Below, piece by piece: positions 16,798 through 26,518 of a DNA stretch of 64,000 nucleotides. Source of the DNA: Buxus sempervirens (Eukaryota > Streptophyta > Magnoliopsida > Buxales > Buxaceae); contig OX387183.1 in assembly GCA_947561395.2 (NCBI GenBank), positions 2,613,883-2,677,882 on the forward strand. The letters run 5' to 3'. The notes under the pieces were generated by a model. The model worked only from the letters and a program-made list of their open reading frames with translations, searched no databases and was not told the DNA's origin. The translations under genes and the position numbers were made by a program. How positions within the stretch are numbered: the stretch's first letter is position 1; each line of letters opens with the position of its first letter.

Positions 16798-16815
16798 TGG
16801 CGACTCTGCTGGGGA
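16798..16815 (+). other. Element A primer-binding site
   Basis: TGGCGACTCTGCTGGGGA begins two bases after the LTR end. Element B has the identical 18-mer at 42805. This PBS type is reported for Ogre/Tat elements as complementary to an arginine tRNA; I could not confirm the tRNA here. Its first ten bases recur inside U5 at 16717-16726. Confidence 0.9.
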
Positions 16816-18071
16816 GCCGTGGATTTGAGCCTTTTTGGTGTTTGTTCATGTTTTTGATTTTTTTGATTTGCTTGCTATTTTGTGTTTTTAGCATGTCTTT
16901 GTTTTGCTTGCTGTTTGGTGTTCTTAAGCATGTTGAGTATGTTTTAAATCTGAATTATTGCTTAGGAATTCATGGGGGTAGAAACATGCTTAGTTCTGAT
17001 TCATAGGATTGTTTCTAGAAACATGCATAGGGGAGGTTTATTTTGATAAACCATGCTTATTTCTTGCTGTATTTTAATATGCATATTCTAATTTTCAGCA
17101 TGCTTTCTATGGTGTATTTTGGATATATAATATGAGCATATGTTGACATGATTTGGATGATCTTTTATGAGCATGTTTTGGGTGCTATAGGATTGCTTTA
17201 TTTACTTGTTTATTTAAAATATGCTTTCCTATTATGCCTTGGTTTGTTTACGCATGGCTGCGAAAAGAGTGGCAAGGGTTTGGGACGTTGTGAATGTGAC
17301 CTATGTTTACAATGCACTGTGCACCTTTTATTTTTTTACACGGCCTACCTATCACCTATAGGAAGTTGAACAAGAATGTGTGTAGCTTGGCGCACCGAGG
17401 TCGATACTTCGGAAAGCGAAAGTGAAAACATTCACCTTAGAACTTTGAGCTAATGATGTGATGATAATGTGGATCTGGGATTCTGGTCATCACTAGGCTT
17501 GAGTGCTAAGTTGCCATTAAGCCAAAACCCAAAACCCCTACGCTTGAAGGTGGAGTTACACGTTTTTGGCTAAATTACACAATTACGTGGGAATATGGGG
17601 TTTGTATGATTGTGGGAAGGCCGTATGCATGGCTTACAAACCAGGGCATAATGCGGATGCTATATTCAAGGTAAACAAGGTAACAAGGTAATCCTATTGT
17701 TTTGCATTATTTTCATGTCATAGGGGTGTCATGGTACCCATGGGTTTGGGATAAAATTGGTCCCAAAATATGCATATTTGTTAAAAAGTGGTGCAGCCCA
17801 TAGGAAGAGTTTCTAACTCTGTTTAAAATCAATCCTACCCAATGTTTGTACAAGAGGCAACAAAAGGGTACCAAAGTATAAGTATGGTGTCAATTTGGAG
17901 GGTACATGTACCCTCCCAAACTTGTGTTTTACAAATAGGCCAAGGTCCACTTTGGGACAGTTTAGAAGCTCTGTACTGGGTGAACCGTACGTTTGGATGA
18001 ACAATGAAAGTGATCAAACCATATAAAAACTGGAAAAATATAACAGGGTTCCGTAAAACCGCATTTAATAC
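16816..18071 (+). other. Element A leader with block conserved in element B
   Basis: AT-rich non-coding leader. About 17260-17690 is strongly similar to element B 43560-44020, although surrounding leader sequence differs. Its centre holds a 7-bp stem with a 4-nt loop (17395-17412: CCGAGGT, CGAT, ACTTCGG). In B the stem is identical and the loop is CGTG (43710-43727). Short open frames in this stretch are not conserved between A and B. Confidence 0.6.
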
Positions 18072-18187
18072 ACGGGCTGGGCTTGCCCGTATTGTTTATA
18101 CGGGCTAGGCTCGCCCGTGGACTGCCTACGGTCACGGCATGCTCGTAATTTAAATACGGGCAAGGCTGGACCGTACTGTATATACGG
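18072..18187. repeat. Dyad array in element A leader
   Basis: Four 19-bp dyads start at 18072, 18100, 18128 and 18156, with a half unit ACGG at 18184 and 9-bp linkers: an exact 28-bp period. The first two are perfect ACGGGC-N7-GCCCGT. This is the same arm type as the U3 array of this element. Confidence 0.9.
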
Positions 18188-18357
18188 TTTTCTCGGAATA
18201 TTCAACTTTAATTAGTTTTTCCCACTAAAATATTCTTTTAACCTTTAAATAATGATAAAGGGAAACAAGTTTGAATAAAATGCTTTAAAAAAAAAAAAAA
18301 AAAAAAAACAAAAAAACAAAAAAAAAAGATATTTAAAAGAAAAAAATGTGAGAGAAA

Positions 18358-18898
18358 GGCTTCTGAAAGCCTTTGAATTTCAGACTTTTTCAAAACTCTT
18401 GGGCCTCTGAAAGCCTTTGAATTTCAGATTTTTCTCAAAAATCCCTGGGCCTCTGAAAGCCTTTGAATTTCAGACTTTTTCTCAAAAAATCCCTGGGCCT
18501 CTGAAAGCCTTTGAATTTCAGAACTTTTGGGCCTCTGAAAGCCTTTGAATTTCAGACCTTTTCCTTTTGGGCCTCTGAAAGCCTTTGAATTTCAGACCTT
18601 TTCCTTTTGGGCCTCTGAAAGCCTTTGAATTTCAGAACTTTTGGGCCTCTGAAAGCCTTTGAATTTCAGACCTTTTCCTTTTGGGCCTCTGAAAGCCTTT
18701 GAATTTCAGAATTTTTGGGCCTCTGAAAGCCTTTGAATTTCAGACCTTTTCCTTTTGGGCCTCTGAAAGCCTTTGAATTTCAGTCCTTTTTCTTTTGGGC
18801 CTCTGAAAGCCTTTGAATTTCAGAACTTTTGGGCCTCTGAAAGCCTTTGAATTTCAGACCTTTTTCTTGTGGGCCTCTGAAAGCCTTTGAATTTCAGA

Positions 18899-18936
<38 letters not shown>

Positions 18937-19029
18937 GGGCTCTGAAAGCCTTTGAATTTCAGACCCTTTTCAAAAAAAAAAAAAAAAAAAAAAAACCCCC
19001 CGGACTTCTGAAAGCCTTTGAATTTCAGA
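18358..19029 (+). repeat. Leader tandem array, 16 copies of a stem-loop core
   Basis: Sixteen near-identical copies of a 21-nt core CTGAAAGCCTTTGAATTTCAG are separated by variable 12-27 nt spacers, commonly CCTTTTCCTTTTGGGCCT, with A-runs in the later spacers (18902-18932 and 18971-18996). The core with its flanks forms a 7-bp stem TCTGAAA/TTTCAGA around a 9-nt loop. A diverged related copy, GTTGGAAGCC then TTCCAAC, follows at 19051-19075. The array lies inside the predicted leader intron, just upstream of gag. Confidence 0.9.
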
Positions 19030-19094
19030 CCTTTCTCTCTTTTGTGGGACCTGTTGGAAGCCCTAGAATATTCCAACAATTCAATTCAAAATAA

Positions 19095-19137
19095 AAATAA
19101 ATAAATAAATAAATAAATAAAAAAAAAAAAAAAAAAA
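19095..19137. repeat. AAAT repeat and A-run
   Basis: Short AAAT tandem repeat followed by an A-run, upstream of the predicted gag splice acceptor. Confidence 0.85.
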
Positions 19138-19220
19138 GAAGCAAATAAAAAAAATATCCAAACTCGTGTTCACCCAGCTTGCACATAGGGATTCTTAGGC
19201 ATGTGAAGGAGATTAAATTG

Positions 19221-19254
19221 GCACTGATATTTTATCTTTATTTCTCGCCAGGTA
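19221..19254 (+). promoter_or_regulatory. Predicted 3' splice site before gag (element A)
   Basis: CTGAT, with its A 23 nt before AG, precedes a T-rich tract and CGCCAG/GTAC. The exon would begin at 19252, 53 nt before the gag ATG. Element B has the parallel arrangement at 45964-46000 with CTGAC and ATCAG/GTAC. Confidence 0.6.
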
Positions 19255-19304
19255 CTAATACACTCGCAATCATAGCTCCTGTAACCAGATCAAGAGCTCG
19301 AGCC

Positions 19305-22300
19305 ATGAATCCCATTGAAGATGAAGTTGATGCTCCTCATCCTGATGTCGTTCTACTCCAAGAACAAGTGGCAGGACTAGCCCGAATGCTAGAGAACATA
19401 CTGTCAGTACAGGCCCAACAAGTGCAGGCCCAACAAATGCAGGCCCAGAACCAGACATCCACATCCAACCCTGCACCTCCACCCCAAGTCAATGTTCCAC
19501 CTCCAGTGCAACCAACTCCTGAACCTGTCTATGAACCCACCCTTGAACCTATACTGACCAGGGATGAGACAGCTGAATCAAACAAGGTTAAGGAAAAGGA
19601 AAGGATAAGGGAAGAGGTTGAAAGAAAGTTCATGCATAAGCTAGAATTGATCCAAGATGAACTTAGGGCAGTCAAAGGGGTAAACAACTTTGGAGGCACC
19701 AATTTTGAAGACCTGTGCCTATACCCCAATGTTAACCTGCCGGCTAAGTTTAAGTGTCCAGACTTGGACAAGTATGATGGCACTGGTTGCCCCATGAGCC
19801 ACCTAAAGTTGTATTGCGGTGCCCTATGCCAGTTCGGGCAGGATGAGGGCATCTTGATCCAACTTTTCCAAAGGAGCCTGACAGGAACCGCATTAAGATG
19901 GTTCGCCACTCTGGACCATGGGAAGATCAAAAGATGGAAGGACCTAGCCGATGCCTTCCTAGCTCAATACCGGTTCAATTCAGAGATCATGCCAGATAGG
20001 TACGACGTCATGAGAATGAGCAAAGGAAGGGAAGAAACTGTAAGGCAATATGCCAAGAGGTGGAGGGAGACAGCCTCCCAGGTCAGACCACCCATGCTAG
20101 AACAGGAAATGATTTCTACCTTCATAAGCACTTTGGGTCAACCATTCTACAGCCACTTGGTGGGTCAGACCACCACTAATTTTGCAGCTTTGGTTCAGGT
20201 GGCTGACCGAATTGAGGATGGAATAAGGTCAGGTAAGATAATTGACCACTCTGCCATGGTTAGCCAGCAGGACCCCAACCTAAAGAAAGGAAGCGGGACA
20301 AAAAAGAATGGGAACAAGAAGGAGGGTGAGGTAAACATGGTACAGCCACCATCCGGCCCTAACAAGCCCATACAAATCAACGTACCTGCTCATTTTCCTA
20401 CTCCATCTCCACCTACCCAGGCCCCTATGAGGGTTAATGTTCCAGCAGCATCTTCAGACCAAAAAAGGGTTTTTACCAAAGAGGAAAAGGATGCCTATTT
20501 TGCAGCAAGGAGAAATAGGGTTTTTACCCCTATTCCAATGACTCCCTCTCAATTGCTGCCCACTTTATTGCAAGGAGGGTATATCACCTTAAGAGAACCT
20601 AATCCGAATGCATCTAAAGGGAGAAATTTTGACCCCTCCACCACTTGTGATTACCATATGGGTGCACCTGGGCACCCTACAGACAAGTGCTGGCCTTTGA
20701 AACATGCCATTCAGGATTTACTAGACCAGAATACCCTGTCTTTCAATACAGGAGCTTCCAATCCCCCAAGAACAGATATTGGACAAAACCCACTGCCCCA
20801 ACATCACGGGGCAGGCCCATCTAATGTCATAGGAGTCGTCTCTTCTGACAAAATAACCTTTGACCCATCTCAATTAATTGCTCCCATAGGGACAACGGTC
20901 AAAGTATATTTTGACAGAAAAAGTGAAGGTAAAGAAATAAATATGATTTCAAAGGGGAATGATAGTGCTACAAAGAACATTAGCTCATCTTTGGACCGGG
21001 TCTCATCCCTCATGGCCCAGATGAACATTGCCAACCCACCTTTGGTCGTTAATTATAATCCATCCACTTTTACTCCGCCCATTCAGTCTAAGCCACCATT
21101 GGTCATAAATTGTGACCCCCTTAGTGCATCAGTCACTTCTGCAAACCCACAACCAAAACAACTTCCTCCATTGGTTGTTAATGTTCCCATTACTCAGACT
21201 TCCATTGCCAATTCCAAACTTCCCCCATTGGTGGTAAACGTCCCTAAGCCTTCCTACATTGAATCGGCTGTACCATGGAACTACAGTGAAGCATTCACCA
21301 CTACATGCCCTGCAGTTGAAAGCAAGGAAGAAGTAAACCTTATGATGAGGTCAGGAAAGTGTGTAGGGGTGGAAGAAAAACAGAAAGAAACAGAGAAGGA
21401 TAAAGAAGAAGGAAAAAATAAAGGAAAGGCCAAGGTAGGGGAAGATACCCCCCAGGTAGTTGACAGTGAGGCTGCTGACCTCATTAAGGTAATAAAAAAG
21501 AGTGAGTTCAATGTCATCGAACAGTTGAACAAAGTCCCTGCCCAGATCTCAATACTGGGCCTATTATTAAACTCAGAAAAACATAGGGACTCCTTGTTAA
21601 GAATACTCCAGGGGGCCCATGTACCTAAAAACATTGAACCAGACCAACTAGGCCGGATGGTTGGGCAAATATTATCTCATAATGTTATAACCTTTTCTGA
21701 AACGGAAATTAGTCCAGCAGGATACCATCATGTGGATCCATTGCACATTGCTGTGCTCAGTAAGGGCTGCATGATAGCCCGGGTCTTGATTGATAATGGG
21801 TCAGCCCTCAATGTCTGCCCATTAGTAACCTTTGTTAAGCTCAATCTGGAGCGAAACAAAATAAAACAAAATGGAAGAATTATAAGAGCATTTGACAGCT
21901 CTAAGACACACTCCCTAGGGGAGGTTGAACTGCCGGTCACAATTGGACCGTATATTTTCAACATCACATTTGAAGTGATGGATATACCTGCGGCTTTCAA
22001 CCTACTCCTAGGAAGGCCGTGGATTCATACAGCTAGGGCCATACCATCTACCCTCCACCAAAGAGTCAAGTATATTAGAGGGCAAAAGGTGATTACCGTT
22101 CTGGCCGAAAATTTGGTTCCCCCCATGTGGTCCCCTGATGTACCCTGTATTAACACGGAAATGACAGCAGATAAGATGGCATTTCACTCTTTTCAGTTTG
22201 AAGCTGTGAATTATATACCTGGGGGGTATCAACAAAAAGAAGGAAAATTGACCTGTGCTGAAAAAATGGTCAAAAATGTATTAGAAAAGTACCATTTTCA

Positions 22301-22931
22301 CCCTGGAAAAGGTCTGGGGATTAACCTACAAGGAAGGATAGAACCAGTTCAGGTTAAGAAGATGGTTCATAGAGCAGGATTGGGGTCCAAGCCAAGGAAA
22401 TGGAGAAAACAGGGGCAGACAGAAGCTATGAAATTCCCGCACATCAGGGGAACTTTTCCTAAGCTGTCTCACATGATTCAGCTGTCTCCTCCTGAGGATC
22501 AGGCCAAACCCCCATACTACAATGTCAACCCATTCCAGAAACCTAAACCCTCCACAATACAGCCATGTGTTCCACCTCCACAAGCATCTGGTGGGCCTGG
22601 GCCACAAGCCAAACAGGAGCAGGACTCTTATGAGGAAGTAGGGGCATTCTTTGCCATGACAGAAGGCAACCAAGAAAAAGTAGCAGAGGAGCTACCTTTT
22701 ATTGACTGGGCTGCAGTAGAAGTTCCATCTGGAACTAGCCCTACCGAAGAAACAGGCGATGCAACGCACCCAGTACTGGTGATCTCTGATGCAGACCCTG
22801 AGCTTGAGGAGCAGGCTTGTATCCCTGCCCCAGATTCTTTTATTCTGAATAATTGGGAGGAAACTCCCCTTACTTTTGAAGCCGCGTTTGTTTGGCAAAC
22901 AGACATGGCTTCCAAAAAAAAACTCCATTAG
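19305..22931 (+). CDS. gag-pro: Gag-protease polyprotein of element A
   Basis: About 1208 residues from the ATG at 19305, the first ATG after the predicted splice acceptor; the open frame extends upstream to 19179. In order: a coiled Q-rich N-terminus, the retrotransposon gag domain (about residues 136-305, with YDGTGCPMSHLK and LTGTALRWF), a degenerate zinc-knuckle-like C..H..GHPTDKC near 447, a proline-rich linker, a lysine/glutamate-rich segment, a retropepsin with active site LIDNGSA near 829 and LLGRPW near 900, and a G-patch (GKGLGINLQG) near 1001. It forms particles and processes the polyprotein. It ends in TAG at 22931, overlapping pol by 40 nt in a different frame. No internal stops, in contrast to element B. 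Confidence 0.92.
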   Translation: MNPIEDEVDAPHPDVVLLQEQVAGLARMLENILSVQAQQVQAQQMQAQNQTSTSNPAPPPQVNVPPPVQPTPEPVYEPTLEPILTRDETAESNKVKEKERIREEVERKFMHKLELIQDELRAVKGVNNFGGTNFEDLCLYPNVNLPAKFKCPDLDKYDGTGCPMSHLKLYCGALCQFGQDEGILIQLFQRSLTGTALRWFATLDHGKIKRWKDLADAFLAQYRFNSEIMPDRYDVMRMSKGREETVRQYAKRWRETASQVRPPMLEQEMISTFISTLGQPFYSHLVGQTTTNFAALVQVADRIEDGIRSGKIIDHSAMVSQQDPNLKKGSGTKKNGNKKEGEVNMVQPPSGPNKPIQINVPAHFPTPSPPTQAPMRVNVPAASSDQKRVFTKEEKDAYFAARRNRVFTPIPMTPSQLLPTLLQGGYITLREPNPNASKGRNFDPSTTCDYHMGAPGHPTDKCWPLKHAIQDLLDQNTLSFNTGASNPPRTDIGQNPLPQHHGAGPSNVIGVVSSDKITFDPSQLIAPIGTTVKVYFDRKSEGKEINMISKGNDSATKNISSSLDRVSSLMAQMNIANPPLVVNYNPSTFTPPIQSKPPLVINCDPLSASVTSANPQPKQLPPLVVNVPITQTSIANSKLPPLVVNVPKPSYIESAVPWNYSEAFTTTCPAVESKEEVNLMMRSGKCVGVEEKQKETEKDKEEGKNKGKAKVGEDTPQVVDSEAADLIKVIKKSEFNVIEQLNKVPAQISILGLLLNSEKHRDSLLRILQGAHVPKNIEPDQLGRMVGQILSHNVITFSETEISPAGYHHVDPLHIAVLSKGCMIARVLIDNGSALNVCPLVTFVKLNLERNKIKQNGRIIRAFDSSKTHSLGEVELPVTIGPYIFNITFEVMDIPAAFNLLLGRPWIHTARAIPSTLHQRVKYIRGQKVITVLAENLVPPMWSPDVPCINTEMTADKMAFHSFQFEAVNYIPGGYQQKEGKLTCAEKMVKNVLEKYHFHPGKGLGINLQGRIEPVQVKKMVHRAGLGSKPRKWRKQGQTEAMKFPHIRGTFPKLSHMIQLSPPEDQAKPPYYNVNPFQKPKPSTIQPCVPPPQASGGPGPQAKQEQDSYEEVGAFFAMTEGNQEKVAEELPFIDWAAVEVPSGTSPTEETGDATHPVLVISDADPELEEQACIPAPDSFILNNWEETPLTFEAAFVWQTDMASKKKLH

Positions 22932-25900
22932 TGGAATGCCCTTTTCCTGAAGGTTTTAAGGAGCCTTCGTCTTCAGGGAAAGATTTTGTAGAAGGCTCTC
23001 AAAAAACACAAAAAGAGTTTTCAGTTTTTTCTAGAAAAGATAAATTTTTCAAAAAGGTCCAAACCATTTATGAACCATATAAGCAAACGGAATTGGATCA
23101 GGATGAGTATGACTTCGACCTTGAGCTCGACTTTGACCTAATGGGGGTTGAAGAAGAGACCAAGGACGAAGAAGACGACGTTCCAAAAGAAATCACATAT
23201 CAATTAGAGCGTCATGAAAAGGGGGTCCAACCCAATATTGAAGAGACCATATCAATCAACCTAGGGACCGAAGATGACCCAAAAATAGTGAAGATTGGGG
23301 TATGTCTATCTGAGGTACAGCGGGATGAAATGATACGATTTTTGGCTGATTATGAAGATGTGTTTGCATGGTCGTATCGGGATATGCCGGGGTTATACAC
23401 AGATATGGTGGTGCACAGGCTACCCATTCTACCAGACTCTAAGCCAGTTAAGCAGAAACTGAGAAGGTTAAAACCTGAGTGGACATTGAAGGTTAAAGAT
23501 GAAGTGGTTAAACAATTCCAAGCCGGATTCTTAGCAGTTTCCACATACCCCGAATGGCTTGCAAATATAGTGCCAGTGCCAAAGAAGGATGGGAAAGTCA
23601 GAATGTGCGTAGATTATAGAGATTTGAATAAGGCAAGTCCAAAGGATGATTTTCCACTTCCACACATAGACATCCTGGTGGATAACACCGCTGTACATAG
23701 TCTATTCTCGTTCATGGATGGGTTTTCTGGGTATAATCAGATTAAGATGGCTAAGGAAGACCAAGAGAAGACAGCCTTTATCACCCCTTGGGGTACCTTC
23801 CACTACACTGTCATGCCATTTGGACTTAAGAATGCTGGGGCAACCTACCAGAGGGCCATGACAGCCTTATTCCATGATATGATCCATAAGGAGATGGAGG
23901 TTTATGTGGATGATATGATAGCCAAATCATGCGAAGAAGAAGACCACTTGATCAACTTGAAGAAGGTATTTGATCGGCTTAGGAAATACAGTCTAAGGCT
24001 GAACCCTGCTAAGTGTGTCTTTGGGGCTACATCAGGAAAATTATTGGGTTTTATAGTAAGCAGAAGAGGAATTGAGATTGACCCAGCTAAAGCTAAAGCC
24101 ATCATTGAAATGCCATCACCTAGAACCGAGAGGGAGGTTCGGGGCTTTCTTGGAAGGATTCAGTACATAAGCCGGTTCATAGCACAGCTCACCGCTATCT
24201 GTGAACCAATTTTCAAACTTTTAAGAAAAAATAACCCGACAGTCTGGAATGATGAGTGCCAAGAAGCCTTTGACACAATAAAGGAATACTTATTAAACCC
24301 ACCTGTGCTAGTACCACCAACTCCAGGAAGGCCACTAATCCTATACTTGTCTGTTTTGGAGACATCAATGGGGTGTGTCTTAGGACAGCATGACGATACA
24401 GGCAGAAAGGAGAGGGCGATTTACTACCTGAGTAAGAAATTTACAGAATATGAAGCAAAGTATTCACCTTTGGAAAAGACTTGTTGTGCTTTAGTATGGG
24501 CAACTCAGAGACTAAGACACTATTTCCTTAGTCATTCCACCTTATTGATATCCCGCATGGACCCTTTGAAGTATCTATTTGAGAAACCAGCTTTAACTGG
24601 CAGAACAGCAAAGTGGCAGTTGTTACTCTCTGAATTTGACCTCACCTATATCACACAGAAGGCCATTAAGGGTCAAGCTATTGCAGATCACTTAGCCGCA
24701 CACCCTTTACCAGAATACCAACCCTTAAAGACCAACTTCCCTGATGAGGCAATCCTGTTTGCTGAAGAGGAAGAAGGTGAGAGCTCATGGCAGATGTTTT
24801 TTGATGGGGCCGCCAATATGAATGGAAATGGAATAGGGGCTGTTCTGATCAAGCCAGATGGGGCACATATCCCAATCGCAGTGAAGTTAAGGTTCCAATG
24901 CACGAACAATATAGCAGAGTATGAAGCATGTATAATTGGGTTACAAGCAGCCTTAGATCATGAAGTAGAGGAACTTGACGTATATGGAGATTCGAGTCTT
25001 ATCATCTTCCAAACAACTGGTGAATGGAAAACCAAGGATCACAAATTGATCCCCTATCACCAGTATTTGGAAGAAATAAGCAATAAATTTACTCGAATTT
25101 CCTTCAATTATATGCCAAGGGCCAAAAACCAGTTTGCAGATGCTCTAGCAACATTGGCTTCAATGGTCAATATGCCAGAAGGGGTTGATATTAGACCATT
25201 GGAAATTGAAGTCAGAGACGAACCAGCTTACTGCCTTGTTTTAGAAGAAACCCCAGAAGAAGAAGTACCATGGTTTCAAAACATTAAGAACTTCCTAAAT
25301 GATCGGAGCTTACCAGAAAATGTCACCTCTACAGAGAAAAGAACAATACAGAGGCTGGCAGGACAGTTCTTACTAAGTGGTGGGCAGTTGTACAAAAGAT
25401 CACACAATGATATACTACTTAGATGTGTTGCAAAAACTGAGTCAGAAAGGATAGTTGAAACCGTACATGGAGGAGTGTGTGGACCCCATATGAATGGGCA
25501 TATGCTTGCCAAGAAGATTCTGCGATTGGGATATTACTGGTCGACTATGGAGCATGATTGCTATATGCACGTTAAAAGGTGTCATTTATGCCAAGTGTAC
25601 GCGGATAACAAGCATGCACCCCCAAGTGAATTACACAGTATGACATCTCCGTGGCCTTTTTCTATGTGGGGTATAGATGTCATTGGAATGATCTCTCCAA
25701 AGGCATCAAATGGACATAGATTTATACTCGTAGCAATTGATTACTTTACCAAGTGGGTAGAAGCGGCTTCTTATGCAAACATTACAAGTAGCCATGTTCT
25801 TAAGTTTTTGAAGCATAACATCATTTGCCGCTATGGTTTGCCAAGTGCCATAGTAACAGACAATGCTTCAAACCTTAAGAACAAAGACATGAGGAAGATG

Positions 25901-26518
25901 TGTGAACAATTTCAGATTACCCACCACAAGTCAGCGCCTTACAGACCAAAGATGAATGGGGCAGTGGAAGCAGCCAATAAGAATATAAAGAAGATTATTC
26001 AAAAGATGGTAGTGAGTTTTAAAGATTGGCATGAAATGCTGCCACTTGCTCTACATGCTTACAGAACCTCAATTCGGACTTCTACAGGAGCGACCCCATA
26101 CTCCTTAGTCTATGGAATGGAAGCAGTTTTACCAGTGGAAGTGGAAATACCTTCACTAAGAGTGCTAATGGAAGCAGAATTAGAAGAAGCTGAATGGATA
26201 CAGTCTAGACATGATCAACTCAATTTAATTGAAGAAAAGCGTTTGAAGGCACTTAGTCATGGCCAAATATATCGGAAGAGGATGGCTAGGGCTTACAATA
26301 AAAAGGTGAAGCCCAGAACTTTCCAAGAAGGAAATTTGGTATTAAAGAAGATTTTACCCTTTTTGGAAGATCCTCGTGGAAAGTTTAAACCAAATTGGGA
26401 AGGACCTTATGTGGTCAAGAAAGTTCTATCAGGGGGTGCTCTCATCTTAACAGAAATGGATGGAAAGGATTTTCCTGAGCCAATTAACTCTGATGCAGTA
26501 AAGAGATATTTTCCATGA
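22892..26518 (+). CDS. pol: Pol polyprotein of element A (RT, RNase H, aRNase H, integrase)
   Basis: Open frame of up to 1208 residues in the -1 frame relative to gag, probably entered by frameshifting at 22914-22922 rather than by its own ATG. In order: RT (VDYRDLNKASP near 240, FMDGFSGYNQI, catalytic YVDD near 338), an RT-linked RNase H region (about 480-600), and a second archaeal-type RNase H with FFDGAANMNGNG near 638, AEYEA, YGDSS near 697 and FADALA near 748. Integrase follows with an HHCC zinc site (about 857-905) and DDE residues in WGIDVIG, TDNASN and NGAVEAANK. It ends with a GPY-like tail at KRYFP. There is no chromodomain. The dual RNase H is diagnostic of the Tat lineage. All catalytic residues I looked for are present. 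Confidence 0.93.
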   Translation: MANRHGFQKKTPLVECPFPEGFKEPSSSGKDFVEGSQKTQKEFSVFSRKDKFFKKVQTIYEPYKQTELDQDEYDFDLELDFDLMGVEEETKDEEDDVPKEITYQLERHEKGVQPNIEETISINLGTEDDPKIVKIGVCLSEVQRDEMIRFLADYEDVFAWSYRDMPGLYTDMVVHRLPILPDSKPVKQKLRRLKPEWTLKVKDEVVKQFQAGFLAVSTYPEWLANIVPVPKKDGKVRMCVDYRDLNKASPKDDFPLPHIDILVDNTAVHSLFSFMDGFSGYNQIKMAKEDQEKTAFITPWGTFHYTVMPFGLKNAGATYQRAMTALFHDMIHKEMEVYVDDMIAKSCEEEDHLINLKKVFDRLRKYSLRLNPAKCVFGATSGKLLGFIVSRRGIEIDPAKAKAIIEMPSPRTEREVRGFLGRIQYISRFIAQLTAICEPIFKLLRKNNPTVWNDECQEAFDTIKEYLLNPPVLVPPTPGRPLILYLSVLETSMGCVLGQHDDTGRKERAIYYLSKKFTEYEAKYSPLEKTCCALVWATQRLRHYFLSHSTLLISRMDPLKYLFEKPALTGRTAKWQLLLSEFDLTYITQKAIKGQAIADHLAAHPLPEYQPLKTNFPDEAILFAEEEEGESSWQMFFDGAANMNGNGIGAVLIKPDGAHIPIAVKLRFQCTNNIAEYEACIIGLQAALDHEVEELDVYGDSSLIIFQTTGEWKTKDHKLIPYHQYLEEISNKFTRISFNYMPRAKNQFADALATLASMVNMPEGVDIRPLEIEVRDEPAYCLVLEETPEEEVPWFQNIKNFLNDRSLPENVTSTEKRTIQRLAGQFLLSGGQLYKRSHNDILLRCVAKTESERIVETVHGGVCGPHMNGHMLAKKILRLGYYWSTMEHDCYMHVKRCHLCQVYADNKHAPPSELHSMTSPWPFSMWGIDVIGMISPKASNGHRFILVAIDYFTKWVEAASYANITSSHVLKFLKHNIICRYGLPSAIVTDNASNLKNKDMRKMCEQFQITHHKSAPYRPKMNGAVEAANKNIKKIIQKMVVSFKDWHEMLPLALHAYRTSIRTSTGATPYSLVYGMEAVLPVEVEIPSLRVLMEAELEEAEWIQSRHDQLNLIEEKRLKALSHGQIYRKRMARAYNKKVKPRTFQEGNLVLKKILPFLEDPRGKFKPNWEGPYVVKKVLSGGALILTEMDGKDFPEPINSDAVKRYFP
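22914..22922 (+). promoter_or_regulatory. Candidate -1 frameshift site, A9 run
   Basis: Nine consecutive A residues (TCC AAA AAA AAA CTC in the gag frame) lie 7-15 nt upstream of the gag stop, inside the gag/pol overlap. They contain the slippery heptamer A-AAA-AAA, and slipping back one base enters pol. Element B has an identical A9 at 49753-49761. Confidence 0.6.

Larger units (their letters stand above)
15504..19251 (+). other. Predicted leader intron of element A
   Basis: The donor GTAAGT is at 15504. The acceptor region at 19224-19251 has CTGAT (branch-point A at 19227), then a pyrimidine-rich tract and CGCCAG/GT, with AG at 19250-19251. Splicing would remove U5, the PBS, the conserved leader block, the dyad array and the stem-loop array. 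It would leave an AUG-free 5' untranslated region whose first AUG is the gag start at 19305. Element B has the equivalent sites at 41048 and 45998. No transcript data are available, so this is a prediction from sites and conservation. Confidence 0.55.

Noticed and set aside
19270-26500. Many minus-strand open frames under gag and pol.
   Set aside because: Shadows of the sense coding regions with no independent homology; none is conserved as an intact frame between A and B.
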